A DNA stretch of 64,000 nucleotides, taken from assembly GCA_039000515.1 (NCBI GenBank), contig JBCFYV010009882.1, forward strand, positions 61,583,317 to 61,647,316, read 5' to 3'. Position numbers and translations under genes: made by a program. This document shows, one piece after another, positions 13,101-25,100 of the stretch; positions within the stretch are counted from its first letter, which is position 1, and every line of letters starts with the position of its first letter. The notes beneath the pieces were generated by a model that saw only the letters and a program-made list of their open reading frames with translations, had not been told where the DNA came from and did no database searches. Source of the stretch: Timema cristinae (Eukaryota; Arthropoda; Insecta; Phasmatodea; Timematidae).

Positions 13101-16100
13101 GGGAATCGTACCCGGTACCTTTGGCTTAGTACGCCAATGCTCTAACCACTGAGCTATCCAGGAATCGTCCCATGCTCAGGGACTTAGGCGCGGATTCAGG
13201 GGTTGGGGGGTCAACTGACTCTTTGACCCGCGCCTAAGTCCCTGAGCACGGGACCATTGAAAGTGAAAGTTAGAAAATTAATACAAAATACAAAATGAAA
13301 GTTCAAATTTTAGAAAGAAAATATATCACAGATAAATTATCGAGTTTTTTTTTATTGTTTTACGAACAGACACCACTTAATCCGTGTCCACACGTGCGTT
13401 ATTAGTTCACGTTTATTCAACGTCCAATATGACTCACGTAAGTGTAGAAAAAATATTCGTTTCCATGTACAAATTAAAATAATTTGCCCTTCCCTGGAAT
13501 AAATCCCCCCCCCCCCCCTCAGATATATTTCAAATCCTTTGATATTATCGAATATGAAGATGAAATATGGCCTTAAATCAAACTCCAAATGACTTCTAGA
13601 TGCATTATATTGTCAAAAATTTGCTGGAGAAGACCGCTTCAACTAACTCTAGACTAAAGGCATCTAACTGGCAGAAAATGTCAGGGGAGGAAAGCTCTAA
13701 GCTTCAAAGGTCATCCAAATTTCAAAAAATGTCAAGGGGAGGACAACTCCAAAAGGCTCCTAGATGCATGTCATTTTGAAGAATTTTCAGGTGAGGACCA
13801 CCACAAATAGTGTAGTTTCTGAAATTATTCCATTTTAAAAATTTTGTCGGTGGAAGACCAATTCAAAGATTATCTTCTAGAGTCTATTCATCAATAAAAA
13901 TTAAGGTGAGGATCACTCTAAATAGCTTTGAGGGGCAACCAAATTTCAAAAATTTCTAGGTGATAAACACTTTAAATGACTTATAAAATAATATATTTTT
14001 TAAACAAGGCAAAGACTTTCATAGCTTCTAGAGTGAACCATTTTCTCAAAAAATTGTTGGAGGAGGGCCACTAAAAATAGTATATAAAAACTACCCGATT
14101 TTAAAAATTTGGGGAGGATGACCACAATTTAAAACATACATAAGATCAAATATATATGAGAAACTATTAAATGGCTTTAAACAAAATATAACATTGTAAG
14201 TAACTATGTTATTTATAATATCTAATAGCCCGTGATCTTAATAAAATCACACATTTGTAGCTGACGATTTCCGCACGTCCGTCATAGCTCTGCTTTAAAA
14301 TATGAGTAAAGAAATACCCTGGGCACGGGACGATTCCTGGATAGCTCAGTGGTTAGAGCATTGACGTACTAAGCCAAGGGTCCCGGGTTCGATTCCTGTG
14401 TCCAGGTGTCATTTTTCAATTTTCAGATTATATCTTAATGGAGTCATCCTCACTAAAAGCATAAATAATAGTTTTTGCTATTTGATTCTTATTCACATTA
14501 AGTTTTGAAAGATTATCATACTTGCCACTTCCAATAGAAATCCAACAAAATAAAAAACCTAAATTATTTTTTTGTTATATCTTAAGTTGTGTCCGAATGC
14601 ACATCTCTAAGATCAAGGTTCTCTCTTCTTATATATAATTGTAATCAAGAGAGTAGTTGATATTATTGTTATAAAATAACTAGAATTTGACTGTAGCATA
14701 ATATCTTAGTAGCAATAAAATAAATCAATTTATGATTAAGCAAGAAATTATTCTTAAAGAATATATTTGTTTATCTTCACACATTCATTTGGTATTAACT
14801 AATAGTCCACAATCAAATAGCTAATTTAGTAACCCATTGACAATATATGCAAACCAGAACATGCGATATATTCAATTCCTGTTAAATAACTATGCAAGTT
14901 AACTAATTCTGCTACAAAGTAGATTACCAAATGCAATTAAACATTTTTGAAACTCAAATAGGTCACTAACAGATCATAACTGTAATATTTAGGAAGTTTT
15001 TTTTTGTAATATAAGTGGAATCTCGTTAGGAAATAATTTTGTAACTATTATAGTGATTTTTTTTTAAAGATGAGGGCAATCAGTCACTTCAGGAGTTCCT
15101 TGCAGCACGCAACCCTCGACAGCAGCACTCGTCTACTCTTGAATCATATTTAATTAAGCCCATCCAGAGGATTCTCAAGTACCCATTATTACTGCAGCAA
15201 TTACGGAACCTCACTGATCCACAGGCCGATGAGCACCAGCACCTTGTAGGTAAGACTATAACTAGTAGTTATGTGAACAAAAGCCCTCGTTCCCCCTATT
15301 CAAAACATTCTTAGTACACAACTAGATCAAAAAATCATGTAGAGTAAATATGTTGTTTGGTTTAGGTTTAAAGAATGTCCCTGCCAATACTTGTTAAAAA
15401 TGATCCACATATTTGACAGTAACCATGGTAAAAAAAAAAAAATACAGACAGGATGACAGACGAAATTCTAAATGTTGAAGTTAATACATAATCTCGTTAA
15501 GTTTTGTCATTCATCTCAGGAATTAAATATTTCAGTTTTCAACAAGCCCTTTGTATTTGAACATACACTATTGGCAAGCAAAGGTAGAAATTATAAAATA
15601 GATATTAAAAAACAAAGTGTGAGAATACATGAGGTCATAGAATAATATTTCTTTAACTTGAATTGTTTAAATGAGACCCACAGTTTTATATTAACTTAAG
15701 TACAAATAATTCAAGTCAAAGCATCCAGATGCATTTAAAATGATATCATTTCAACTATAGTTTTTTTTTTAAAGGAATCTTGTTTGGTTTGAGCCACATT
15801 GTAAGCTATAGTTTCTAAAAGGTATTTAAAGGGGCCTCTAGTAGTAAAAAATACTAACATCAAATTCAAATTAATGCATATAATATCAAAAGGAAATGAT
15901 CTTTGAGATCATGAATAACTAAAACAATTGTGGCCTAGCCAGGATTTCTTTCACTCATTAGAAGCAATATAGGTTATATTGTGTATTGTCTGTATTAAAA
16001 GATTTATACTCAGATTTGGTTGTTTTGCTAGAGGAAATTATTTGGTTGTATACTCCTAAATATTTAACTTTTTTTAACAATTTAATAAACTAAATAGGTG

Positions 16101-19100
16101 TTCCATCAAATATTCAGATTTATTAATAACCGTAAATCTTATTTCTAGTAACATACATATAACATATAATTATTAAATCATCATCACATACAGTATCTGG
16201 CCACTACAGAAATAGCTATACTAGAAAAAACAACTAGAAAGCTACTGGTGCTAAAGGTGTATGGAGATTACAAATTGTCCCTGAATTCAGTGGTAAATGT
16301 AGATTTAACCGTAAGAGCATGGCATATGCTATTACCGGCTGATTATCTAGTAATGTGCATACAAGAATTAGTATATATGATCATTTCCGGCAGACACAAA
16401 TGACTTCGTGTCACTTGGTGTTTTAAGCTATCCCAGTCTTAACTGTGATATTGGACAGAGCACCATTGATGGATATAGCTACATTAATTATTGTGGCTCG
16501 ATCTGTGAACAATATGGCAAGTCAGAATTATTTTTATTAAAATACATCAGTATGCCTATCACTTTAAAATTATTTTGAAGCACTATTTACAGTCTTTGTG
16601 AAGTGAACACAATATCAATCTGTTTCAAAGTATTAAAATAAAGAAAAATGAAGAATAAGATTAACTTTGTAACATATTTCCTCTTCATGCCCCTTGTTGT
16701 GCGTCAATTGTAATAGTTTACATTTATGTCTTCTTATCGTCGACGAGCCCCGCGTTGAATGCCAATTGTAACATATACAATAAATCTTCTTCTAATCGTG
16801 CCATTTCCTATAAAACCTCCACGTTGAGCGCCATTTGTAAAGTATTATATATATATTTTCAGAGGTTATATAATTGGTTGATATTGTTGAATATTAAGAC
16901 TTCCTCGTACTTTATATGTTAAGTTTTATTTGCACATTATTTTATCAATTACATAAGACTAGTAGTCAGTCTCAACCACCTAAGACGAGGATTCTATCTC
17001 AACTGACTCAGAAGAGGAGTTCATTTCAACTAACTCATACGAGTAGAGAGTCTCAACTGGCGTCAGCAAGCCAAGCGTCTTACTGCCTTGTTGATTGTGA
17101 ACCCCGTAGAAAAAGATTCGAATTTCTTTTCATCGACCAATAGGGAGATTATCTTTTAGCGCGAAACTAAATCTGGCTTGGCGTCACTCGCACCTGCTAT
17201 TCTTTTACTACGTAATATTACCCGGAATTCAGACCATGCCCTTGACACGTGCAGCTAAATGAAATAAAAAAAAGAAACATGGCCGTTTCTTAGAAAAGAT
17301 AAGTTTAAATCAAGTCAACTGAAAAAAGGAAATATGATCTCAAATGTTAATAAAGCCAGGAAAATTGATATCATTACAGTACTTCCCCTGGTTGCTGGAT
17401 GAATAGAAATGCAATGATCTTCGACAGCAAGCAATACAATCTTCACTTACATCTTTAATTACCACTCTTACTTACTAAACATGAATCTTGAAATGTATGC
17501 AAGTCATACTTAATTTACCAATAAAATAGCATTATTATGTTAAGAGGAGTTTTGAACTCAAAAGTTACAATTATTTATATATGCTCTTGTTGCATAGTAG
17601 AGTTACATCATATAATGTTTTTCTTTTTGTCTTGTCACAAAATAACTCTTGAATATAGATATTTATATATATATTTTTACATTGCAACTGAAATTGTCCA
17701 TATATTTTACACAAATTTCTTTTTCTCAAAAGTTCATTTGTTGTTCTTAAAAACTAACACTTAATGAACGTAAAACATTTTATATCTGTAAATACAAAAA
17801 AAAATGAAATATCACTTAAAACTTGTCTCTGTTAGTTGATTACAAATCACTTATTATTTGTGGTGTGATTACCTCACCTCAATATTATCATCTCTATACC
17901 CTGATATTTTTAACTCATTTACAAACTACTCAATCACTGTTGGTATTAAATCTGACATTCTGATATTACATAGCATGTACCATTATTTTCCTATCGTTGA
18001 TTCGTTTCCACCTCTACTTATATTGATAACTGGAAGTTTGAATTTATTATTTTGCATTTGTCAACTTCAATGTGATTTTACATCTTTCTTTAAGTTTAAA
18101 CATCATTGCTTCAATTACATAAACATACATTTTAATACAACTTTAAATCAAGATTTCAACTTTCAATTTGATTCTACTGTGAATGTTAAGTTTGCTTACT
18201 CTTTGCACATAAATACAATATTGATAGTCATTCATTATTTTGGTTTATTACTCACAATAAATTAGTTGGTTGTTAACTGTACTTTTCACCACACCTTAAA
18301 CATGTTAAGCCTTCCTCTATCGCTTAAATGCCTTTTGACTCCACTCTACCTTTTATTAACTACACATTGATTGCTTGAGAACTAATTTCCTTTGAAATTA
18401 TTATTCTCAACTAAATATCTTCTCGCAGAACTCATAACCTCATATCTTATCTCCAAAATCTCCTTCATAACACCTTAAACTTCAATTGGTTGTCATTTCA
18501 ACCCAAATAGCCCCCTATAATCTCACCAATTCTTAAATGTGCATCATCATGCAAAACTCATTACTCGTGTCATCTTAAGGCACCGTTTGCTTCAACATCT
18601 AAAATTCACATATTAAAAGAAAACAACCGCTTCCTTGTATATCAACCAACTCTCTTGCTTTTACAAACTTTTGTATTTCACAACTATCTATTTTTGTTAT
18701 TATTGCTATGATTAAGCCTTTAAGACAAAACATAAAACTCTTCACATTGAAATTTATTTTAAAGTATGAAATTATCTTTTACTTTAATTGATAAAGTTAC
18801 ATTTTTTATCTATTGAAAATCACTGTTTACTTTCCAATTTCTCAAACTTATGAAAACATGAAATTGACCTCTTTTCAAAACTCAAACCCTGGTACCTGGA
18901 TGTTTCCAATTCTTTTTTAGACTCCAAGTCTATATTATTCCTTGTGGAATCAATACACATCTATTTTTAGTGTTTGAAAACTTAATCAACATAGAATCTT
19001 CATTCTACCTATTTCACAATAAAATGTCTCTGATCAAATACCAAACCAGATGAATTTTTCAATCTAATGTTTATACTTTTTTTCATAAGTATTATTTTTA

Positions 19101-22100
19101 CTCATGAACATTTTTATTTACAACATTTATTTAATTTTAACTTAACAGTTTTAGATTTTCTTACATAATATAGTACATTTTACAACAGATTAACCCTTTA
19201 TTGTGTCCTATCCAAATATAATACATCCTAACTGATCAATGACAGCAGTTTCATGAAACATCCTTTCACTTGTGAAAGGCCACTTGTATCATTCATATTA
19301 ATTACAATGAATTTATAACAATACTTTCTGACACAATAAAACAAAACAGAAGTTCTAACCTTAACTTCCCCTCATTGAAAAACTTCCTCCTACTTTTCAT
19401 AACATGAAATAAGTAAAATAAAATACCAAGACTCAATTCCTTATCTTAATTTTAAGACATCCTGTCTACTTATAAATCTGCACTAGCTGGCATTATACTC
19501 CCAAAACTCAATAGTGTAGAATTTGTCTTATCTTTAACTAAACATCGGTCTTACTGTATTAAGGTTTCAACTCTGTCACATTGAAAGTGCCTCGAACCTG
19601 ATTTTTATCTAGATCTATGACCAGATAAACATTGTGACCTATTTGTTTTTTAATCTTGAATGGACCCTCATATAAAAGAAAAAAACTTTTTTATTTCCTT
19701 GTTGGGTGACCTGGTGGTCTAGGGGTAAGGTGTCAGACTTCTGTGCTGGCGGCCGGGGTTCAAACCTCGGTCCCGGCACAGATTTATCTGATTACCAAAC
19801 CCTTCCTTCACCTCTGACAAGACATCTTGTGAATGTGGGGAATGCCAGGCTTCCACCGTGGTTCGGATTCCACGTTAAACTGTAGGTCCTTCATTTCATC
19901 TCACAATCACCCTACCATTACACATTAGCGTAAGTGCGTATAACCCGAATGGGTAGTAAGACGTGGTGCTAATAATAATAATAATAATATTTCCTTGTTC
20001 AACGCAGACGACAATTTGTGATTCTTCACCAATACCAGCTGATCACTCACATAACTGATAGGTTTTAATACTTTTCTATTGTGGTACTTTGTTCTTTTTT
20101 CTGCTGTATCTCTTAAGTTTTTCATGGCCAAATGCAGCTTTGTCTTGCTATCTCTCTCTATCCTTGGTGGGAAATCAAAGATCTGCTCTACTGTTCGGCT
20201 AGGCCTAACATCCTTCATCAGCTCCATAGGTGTAAAACCTGTACGTTCATGTGAGGTGGAATTTAAACAAAGCTCTATTTTATTAACATATGATGCCCAT
20301 GAGGTATGACGCTCATGGCAAAATAATCTTAGCAACCTGCCAATTTCTCGGTTCACTCTTTCTACGCCGTTACTCTGTGGGTGGTATACTGAAGTGTACT
20401 TCACAGCTATATTGTTACTTGCCAGTGTCTCACGCCAGCGCCTACTATTAAACTGACTTCCATGGTCTGACACAACTGTCTGTGGAGTACCTACATCCTT
20501 AACATAATTCTGAACAATCTTATTTGTGACAGCAACTGCGGTAGCTCTCCTGATAGGGTATAGTTTAATATACTTGGTGCAAATGTCAAGAATGGCAAAG
20601 ATGTATTGTACACCCCTAACACTGGAAGGTAAAGGTCCGTATAAATCAACAAACACTAGTTGAAGAGGTTTGTCTGTCAGTACATTTTTCATTAGACTTT
20701 CATATTTCACATTTGGTATCATGCTTTTTTGACAAATATCACAACTTTTTAATTCCCTGGCTATTGTCTTATGCATTTGTGGGAAGTTGCAGGACTCCTG
20801 TAGCACTTTATAACACTTCTTAATTCCCACATGTCCATATTGTTCATGACAGCTCTCCATTACAGGTCTTACTAGCTCACTAGGAATGCAAATTGTCCAT
20901 ATGTTTTCTGATGATTTTTTTTTAAAAGTAGTCCCTGGTGAATTTGGTAATGCATTTTTATTTCTATTTTTGGACTTGTATTTCTAACTCCTCCATAACT
21001 CGTGATAGCATAGGGTCTGTTTTTTGAAAAATTGGTAGTTTTTGTTTAATTTGCTTGTCAATCTCACTGATTTGATTTCTTCTCTGCACTAACATTCGAA
21101 ATTCCGTATCAACTGTTCTCTCTATTGGTCCTTCAGGCGGATACCTTGACAATGTATCTGATACAATCTGCTCCTTGCCTGCAATGTGCCTTATCTCTAA
21201 ATTATACTCCTGCAGCAGCAAAATCCATCTTGTCAATCTTCCATGTAGCAGTTTACACTTATTAATGAATGTTAAAGCTTTGTGATTGGTATACAAAATG
21301 GTGGTCCTTCCATAAATATAGATCCTAAACTGTTGGCAGCCAAAAACAATTGATAATAATTCCTTCTCAATTGTTGTATAGTTGAGCTCAGGACCATGTA
21401 GCACCCTACTGGCGAATGCAATAGGCCTATGATTTCCTTCATCATCAATCTGATATAGTTCGGCTCCTAAAGCTTGTCCAGATGCATCACATGATAAATA
21501 CATAGGTTGACTAAGGTCTGGGTGTTTTAGCATGACTGTGTTTATGAATTGCTCTTTAATTTTGTTCATGGCCATATCCTCCTCACTTCCCCAGTTCCAT
21601 TGCTATTTTTTTTTGGTTAATCTTAATAAAGGAATAACAAGTTCAGAATGGTGCTTCACAAATTTTCTGTAGTAGTTGATTAAGCCTAGAAAAGCTTGCA
21701 GCTGTTTCTTGTTTTTGGAGTCGGAAATTCCCTTATTGATTAGGTTTTGCTAACCTCTGCAGATATCCCTTCAGGTGAAATTAAGTGACCCAGAAAACTT
21801 ATTTGCTGACATATAAAAGCGGACTTGCCAAGATTCACTGTCATACCCCCTTCCTTTAGTTTTTTCAGCACTAGACCAAGTTGTTCTAAATGTTCTTCAA
21901 ATGTCTTAGAGGCTATTACTATATCATCCACATAGAGAGTCACAAAATCTAGCACTTCTGCCCCTAGCACACTCTCCAAACCTCTGATAAATTTACTAGT
22001 GGATACGGTGAGACCAAATGTCATTCTTTTGAAGCAATATGTTTTACCGTTGTACATGAAAGATGTATATTTCCTTGATTCTTGATCCAATTCTATTTGC

Positions 22101-25100
22101 CAAAATGATGATACTAAATCTAGGGATGTCATAAATTGACAGCCCTCAAACTTTTGAATAAGTTCATTAGCCGGTGCAGGCGACTCATTATCATTTACTA
22201 ATATCTGATTGACTCGGCGAGCGTCCAAACATAACCTCACTCCCCCATCTTTCTTCTTTACTATGACTATGGGGTTAATAATATCTGAACTGCACCTTTG
22301 AATAATGTCCCATTCTATCATATGACTTAAAGTTTCCTCAACAGCGGCTCTCTGACTGTACGGAACTGGATAAGATTTGCAGTTGAAAGGTGTCTGATCT
22401 GAGACTTGTAGCTCACATTTATAAAACTTATTCAAACCGGGTCTATCTGAGAAAATCTCCTTATTTTCCCACATCAGGTCTAACAGTCGTTGTTTCTGTT
22501 CATCATTTATTATCAACATTTCACAGACTTTTTTCTCAATATCCACCCAAGGTATGCCTGTATTCTCAGCTGACAAATGTTGTATTTTAACTTCCCTATT
22601 CTCTGCTTTTGTCTTAGGGTTAATAGATTCTACCTGTACACTTAGCATTCTTGACTCAGAACTCCCCACGAACGGAATTTGCATTGTAAAAGGCGGTTTA
22701 TCGACTGACACTTGTTTGCTTTTATAATTTATGGCTACCTCAAAAGCGGTCATCCAATCGGATCCTAAAATGGCCGACACATTTAAACCTTCCACTACCA
22801 GAAAAATAATTGTAATCACGACTTCCTTTATTGTTACGTCGAGCAACACTTGTTTTCTTACCTTCTTATTTTTCGCCCCTGTGGCACCTATTATCACCAC
22901 ATTATTGACTGGTAGAATTGAGATTGAATCATTAGGATTGCCCTTCCTGATATCCTCATAACATTCTTGAGATATAGCTGAAATCTCTGACCCTCTGTCA
23001 ATTAATAACCTTACCTTTTTACTTCCTATCTTCCCTTCTATCTCTGGAGATAAAGCCTTGCTAACTTCGGTACTATTCTTCCCTTCAAACAATAAATCTT
23101 CCTTAGGATTGCCCTGCAGAATAATATTTTGTGATACAAATTTCAAATGATTAACCTGTTCAATCGTCCGGTTTCCTTGCCAATATCCACCCACGTACGG
23201 ACTATCACGTGATTGGGCAATCAGTTTTCCTGACCTGCTATCCCTGGTAATGACTGTATCTGATTTAAACTTGCTGGTTGATGAACTTGTGCAGTTGTTA
23301 CATTAGTTTGACCTACATTATTGTTGTTTGACCAATTTGGATTCGTAGTGTTAGGAGGTCTTTGATTCCCTTTTCTCTTCCATTGTTGATGGGGAATAAA
23401 CTGTCTTTGTCCCTGACCTTGAGAGTTAAAAGGAGGGGGTCTATTAGGCCTACTGTTCCTCTCTCTGTTCCCATCGTTATGTGGAATCTGTTCCTGTCTG
23501 TACCTATCAAATTGTTCCCTTGGTGGGCTACTTTTACTCTCCCATTCTTTATTTCGATTTCTCCTGTCATCAAACGCTACTAATATTCTTTCCATTTCCT
23601 TTAGGTTCATCATGTTGGTACCTATCAATACATCTTGAACTGGGATAGGAAAATGATGAGTTAAGTGTCTTATCCACCTATGCTCTTCTATTGGATATCT
23701 CAAATATCTTGCCTGAGTGATGAACTTGTGAAGATATTCACTCATCGTGCCATTTCTAGGATCATACTGTCCATTAAAAATAAGTTTCAGAAAGTCATCT
23801 TGCATCGCTTGTGACCAGTACTTTTCTAAAAAAAGTTCCTTAGATTGTTGGTAAGTTTCCCACTGATCTTCTAAGTTATCAGCCCATACCCTAGCTTCTC
23901 CTTCCAAATTAGACATCCATATTTCTATTTTATTCTGTTCACTAAAATGTCCCCCTTTTATTACTCGTTCAATTTTTTGAAGGTACTGAACTGCTGACAC
24001 ATTGCCCTTTCGTCCCCTGTACTTTGGAATAAGAGACATTGTCACCTCATTTAAACCCTTGGATATGTTAAAGTGGTTACATACACTACTTACAACTTCC
24101 CCAACATTTTTGGTTTGTTTAAATTCTTCAGCTAATTCGTTAATTCTTCTATTCAATTTTCCTACTGACTCACTATTCTCCCTAATTTAATCCTTTACAA
24201 TTCTCCCCGGTTTGTTTACATTCTTTCATTACGACCTCACTTATCTGAGTTGTAATTAAATTCTTATTGACCTCACTTTCTAAAACTGACTGTACTATTT
24301 CTACAGTTGTTTTTGCCTGACTGACCTGAAGATCCAAATTTACTATTTGATTCTCTACACCTTTTAATTTCCAATCAAAATCTTTTTCAACATCATCAAT
24401 TTTACTTTTGTTTATGTTTGTTTCTTTTGCGAGCTCTAAATAATTTTCTCTCAACTTCTCCTGTCCATCTTTTAAATTAATTTGTTTCTCACCCAATGTT
24501 ACTAAATCTTTTCCAAATTGACTAAATTGAATAGTAAATTCTTTATTAGTTTTTTTAGCTGTTCAATTTTTAAGTCTATTTCCCCAAATCCTTTTTTGCA
24601 AATCTGTCTACTTTGCTCAATTTGTTCACATAGAAAATTTTTATTTGCTTCCATTTCTATTTTTAAATCTCTTTTGATTTCTTTAATCTCCTGCCCTAGA
24701 TTTAGACTAATTGCTTCTATTTTTTGACTAGTTGCTTCTATTTTTTGATTAGTTTTGTTACTGCTCTCTCTAATTTCTGCCAACAAAATGCTCATGATTT
24801 CATGAAAGTCTTTTATAGGATCTGCTACCATTTGATTTGTTACTATTTCCTTTCCTTCACTATTTACTCCTAGACTTTCTATCATTATCAGATCCTCCCT
24901 TTTTTCTTGATTAACAATTTCTTTCTGACCTATATCTGGTGCAATGTCATTTTCGGTGGGCAAGACATTGTTTTCCACATGATTTTGATAAGCACTTTGA
25001 TAATTTTCTATGCCTGCTGCTACTTGATCATAGCCTGTTATTTCATCTGACTCTGTGCGTGTTTCAAGTTTATTCATTTCATCTAACCCTAATTGGTTAT

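Larger units (their letters stand above)
13073..14425. repeat. 1.35-kb segment bounded by divergent tRNA-like inverted repeats
   Basis: Left arm 13073-13178 and right arm 14319-14425 are inverted copies, beginning tgaaaattgaaaaatgacacc (given here in part) at the outer edges. Each arm contains a tRNA-like sequence: the D-arm reads TAGCTCAGTGGTTAGAGC and the anticodon loop GTACTAA, with a T-arm containing TTCGATTCC or a variant. The tRNA-like parts point outward. The centre is AT-rich with loosely repeated 'gaggaccactc' segments. No TSD was found directly at the arms, although tattcacatta occurs near both ends (13058, 14490). Confidence 0.7.

Noticed and set aside
13090..14406. Two tRNA genes
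   Set aside because: The two tRNA-like sequences lack proper stem pairing (acceptor and T-arm in one, anticodon stem and spacing in the other) and belong to longer inverted repeats.
16916..17143. 75-codon + strand frame, repeated at 25965-26192
   Set aside because: Antisense within the two LTRs; its duplication only reflects the LTR pair.
17858..18265. 135-codon + strand open frame with hydrophobic stretches
   Set aside because: It lies antisense in the 3' part of the gypsy element, in AT-rich DNA where Phe, Ile and Leu runs arise by chance; no known domain.
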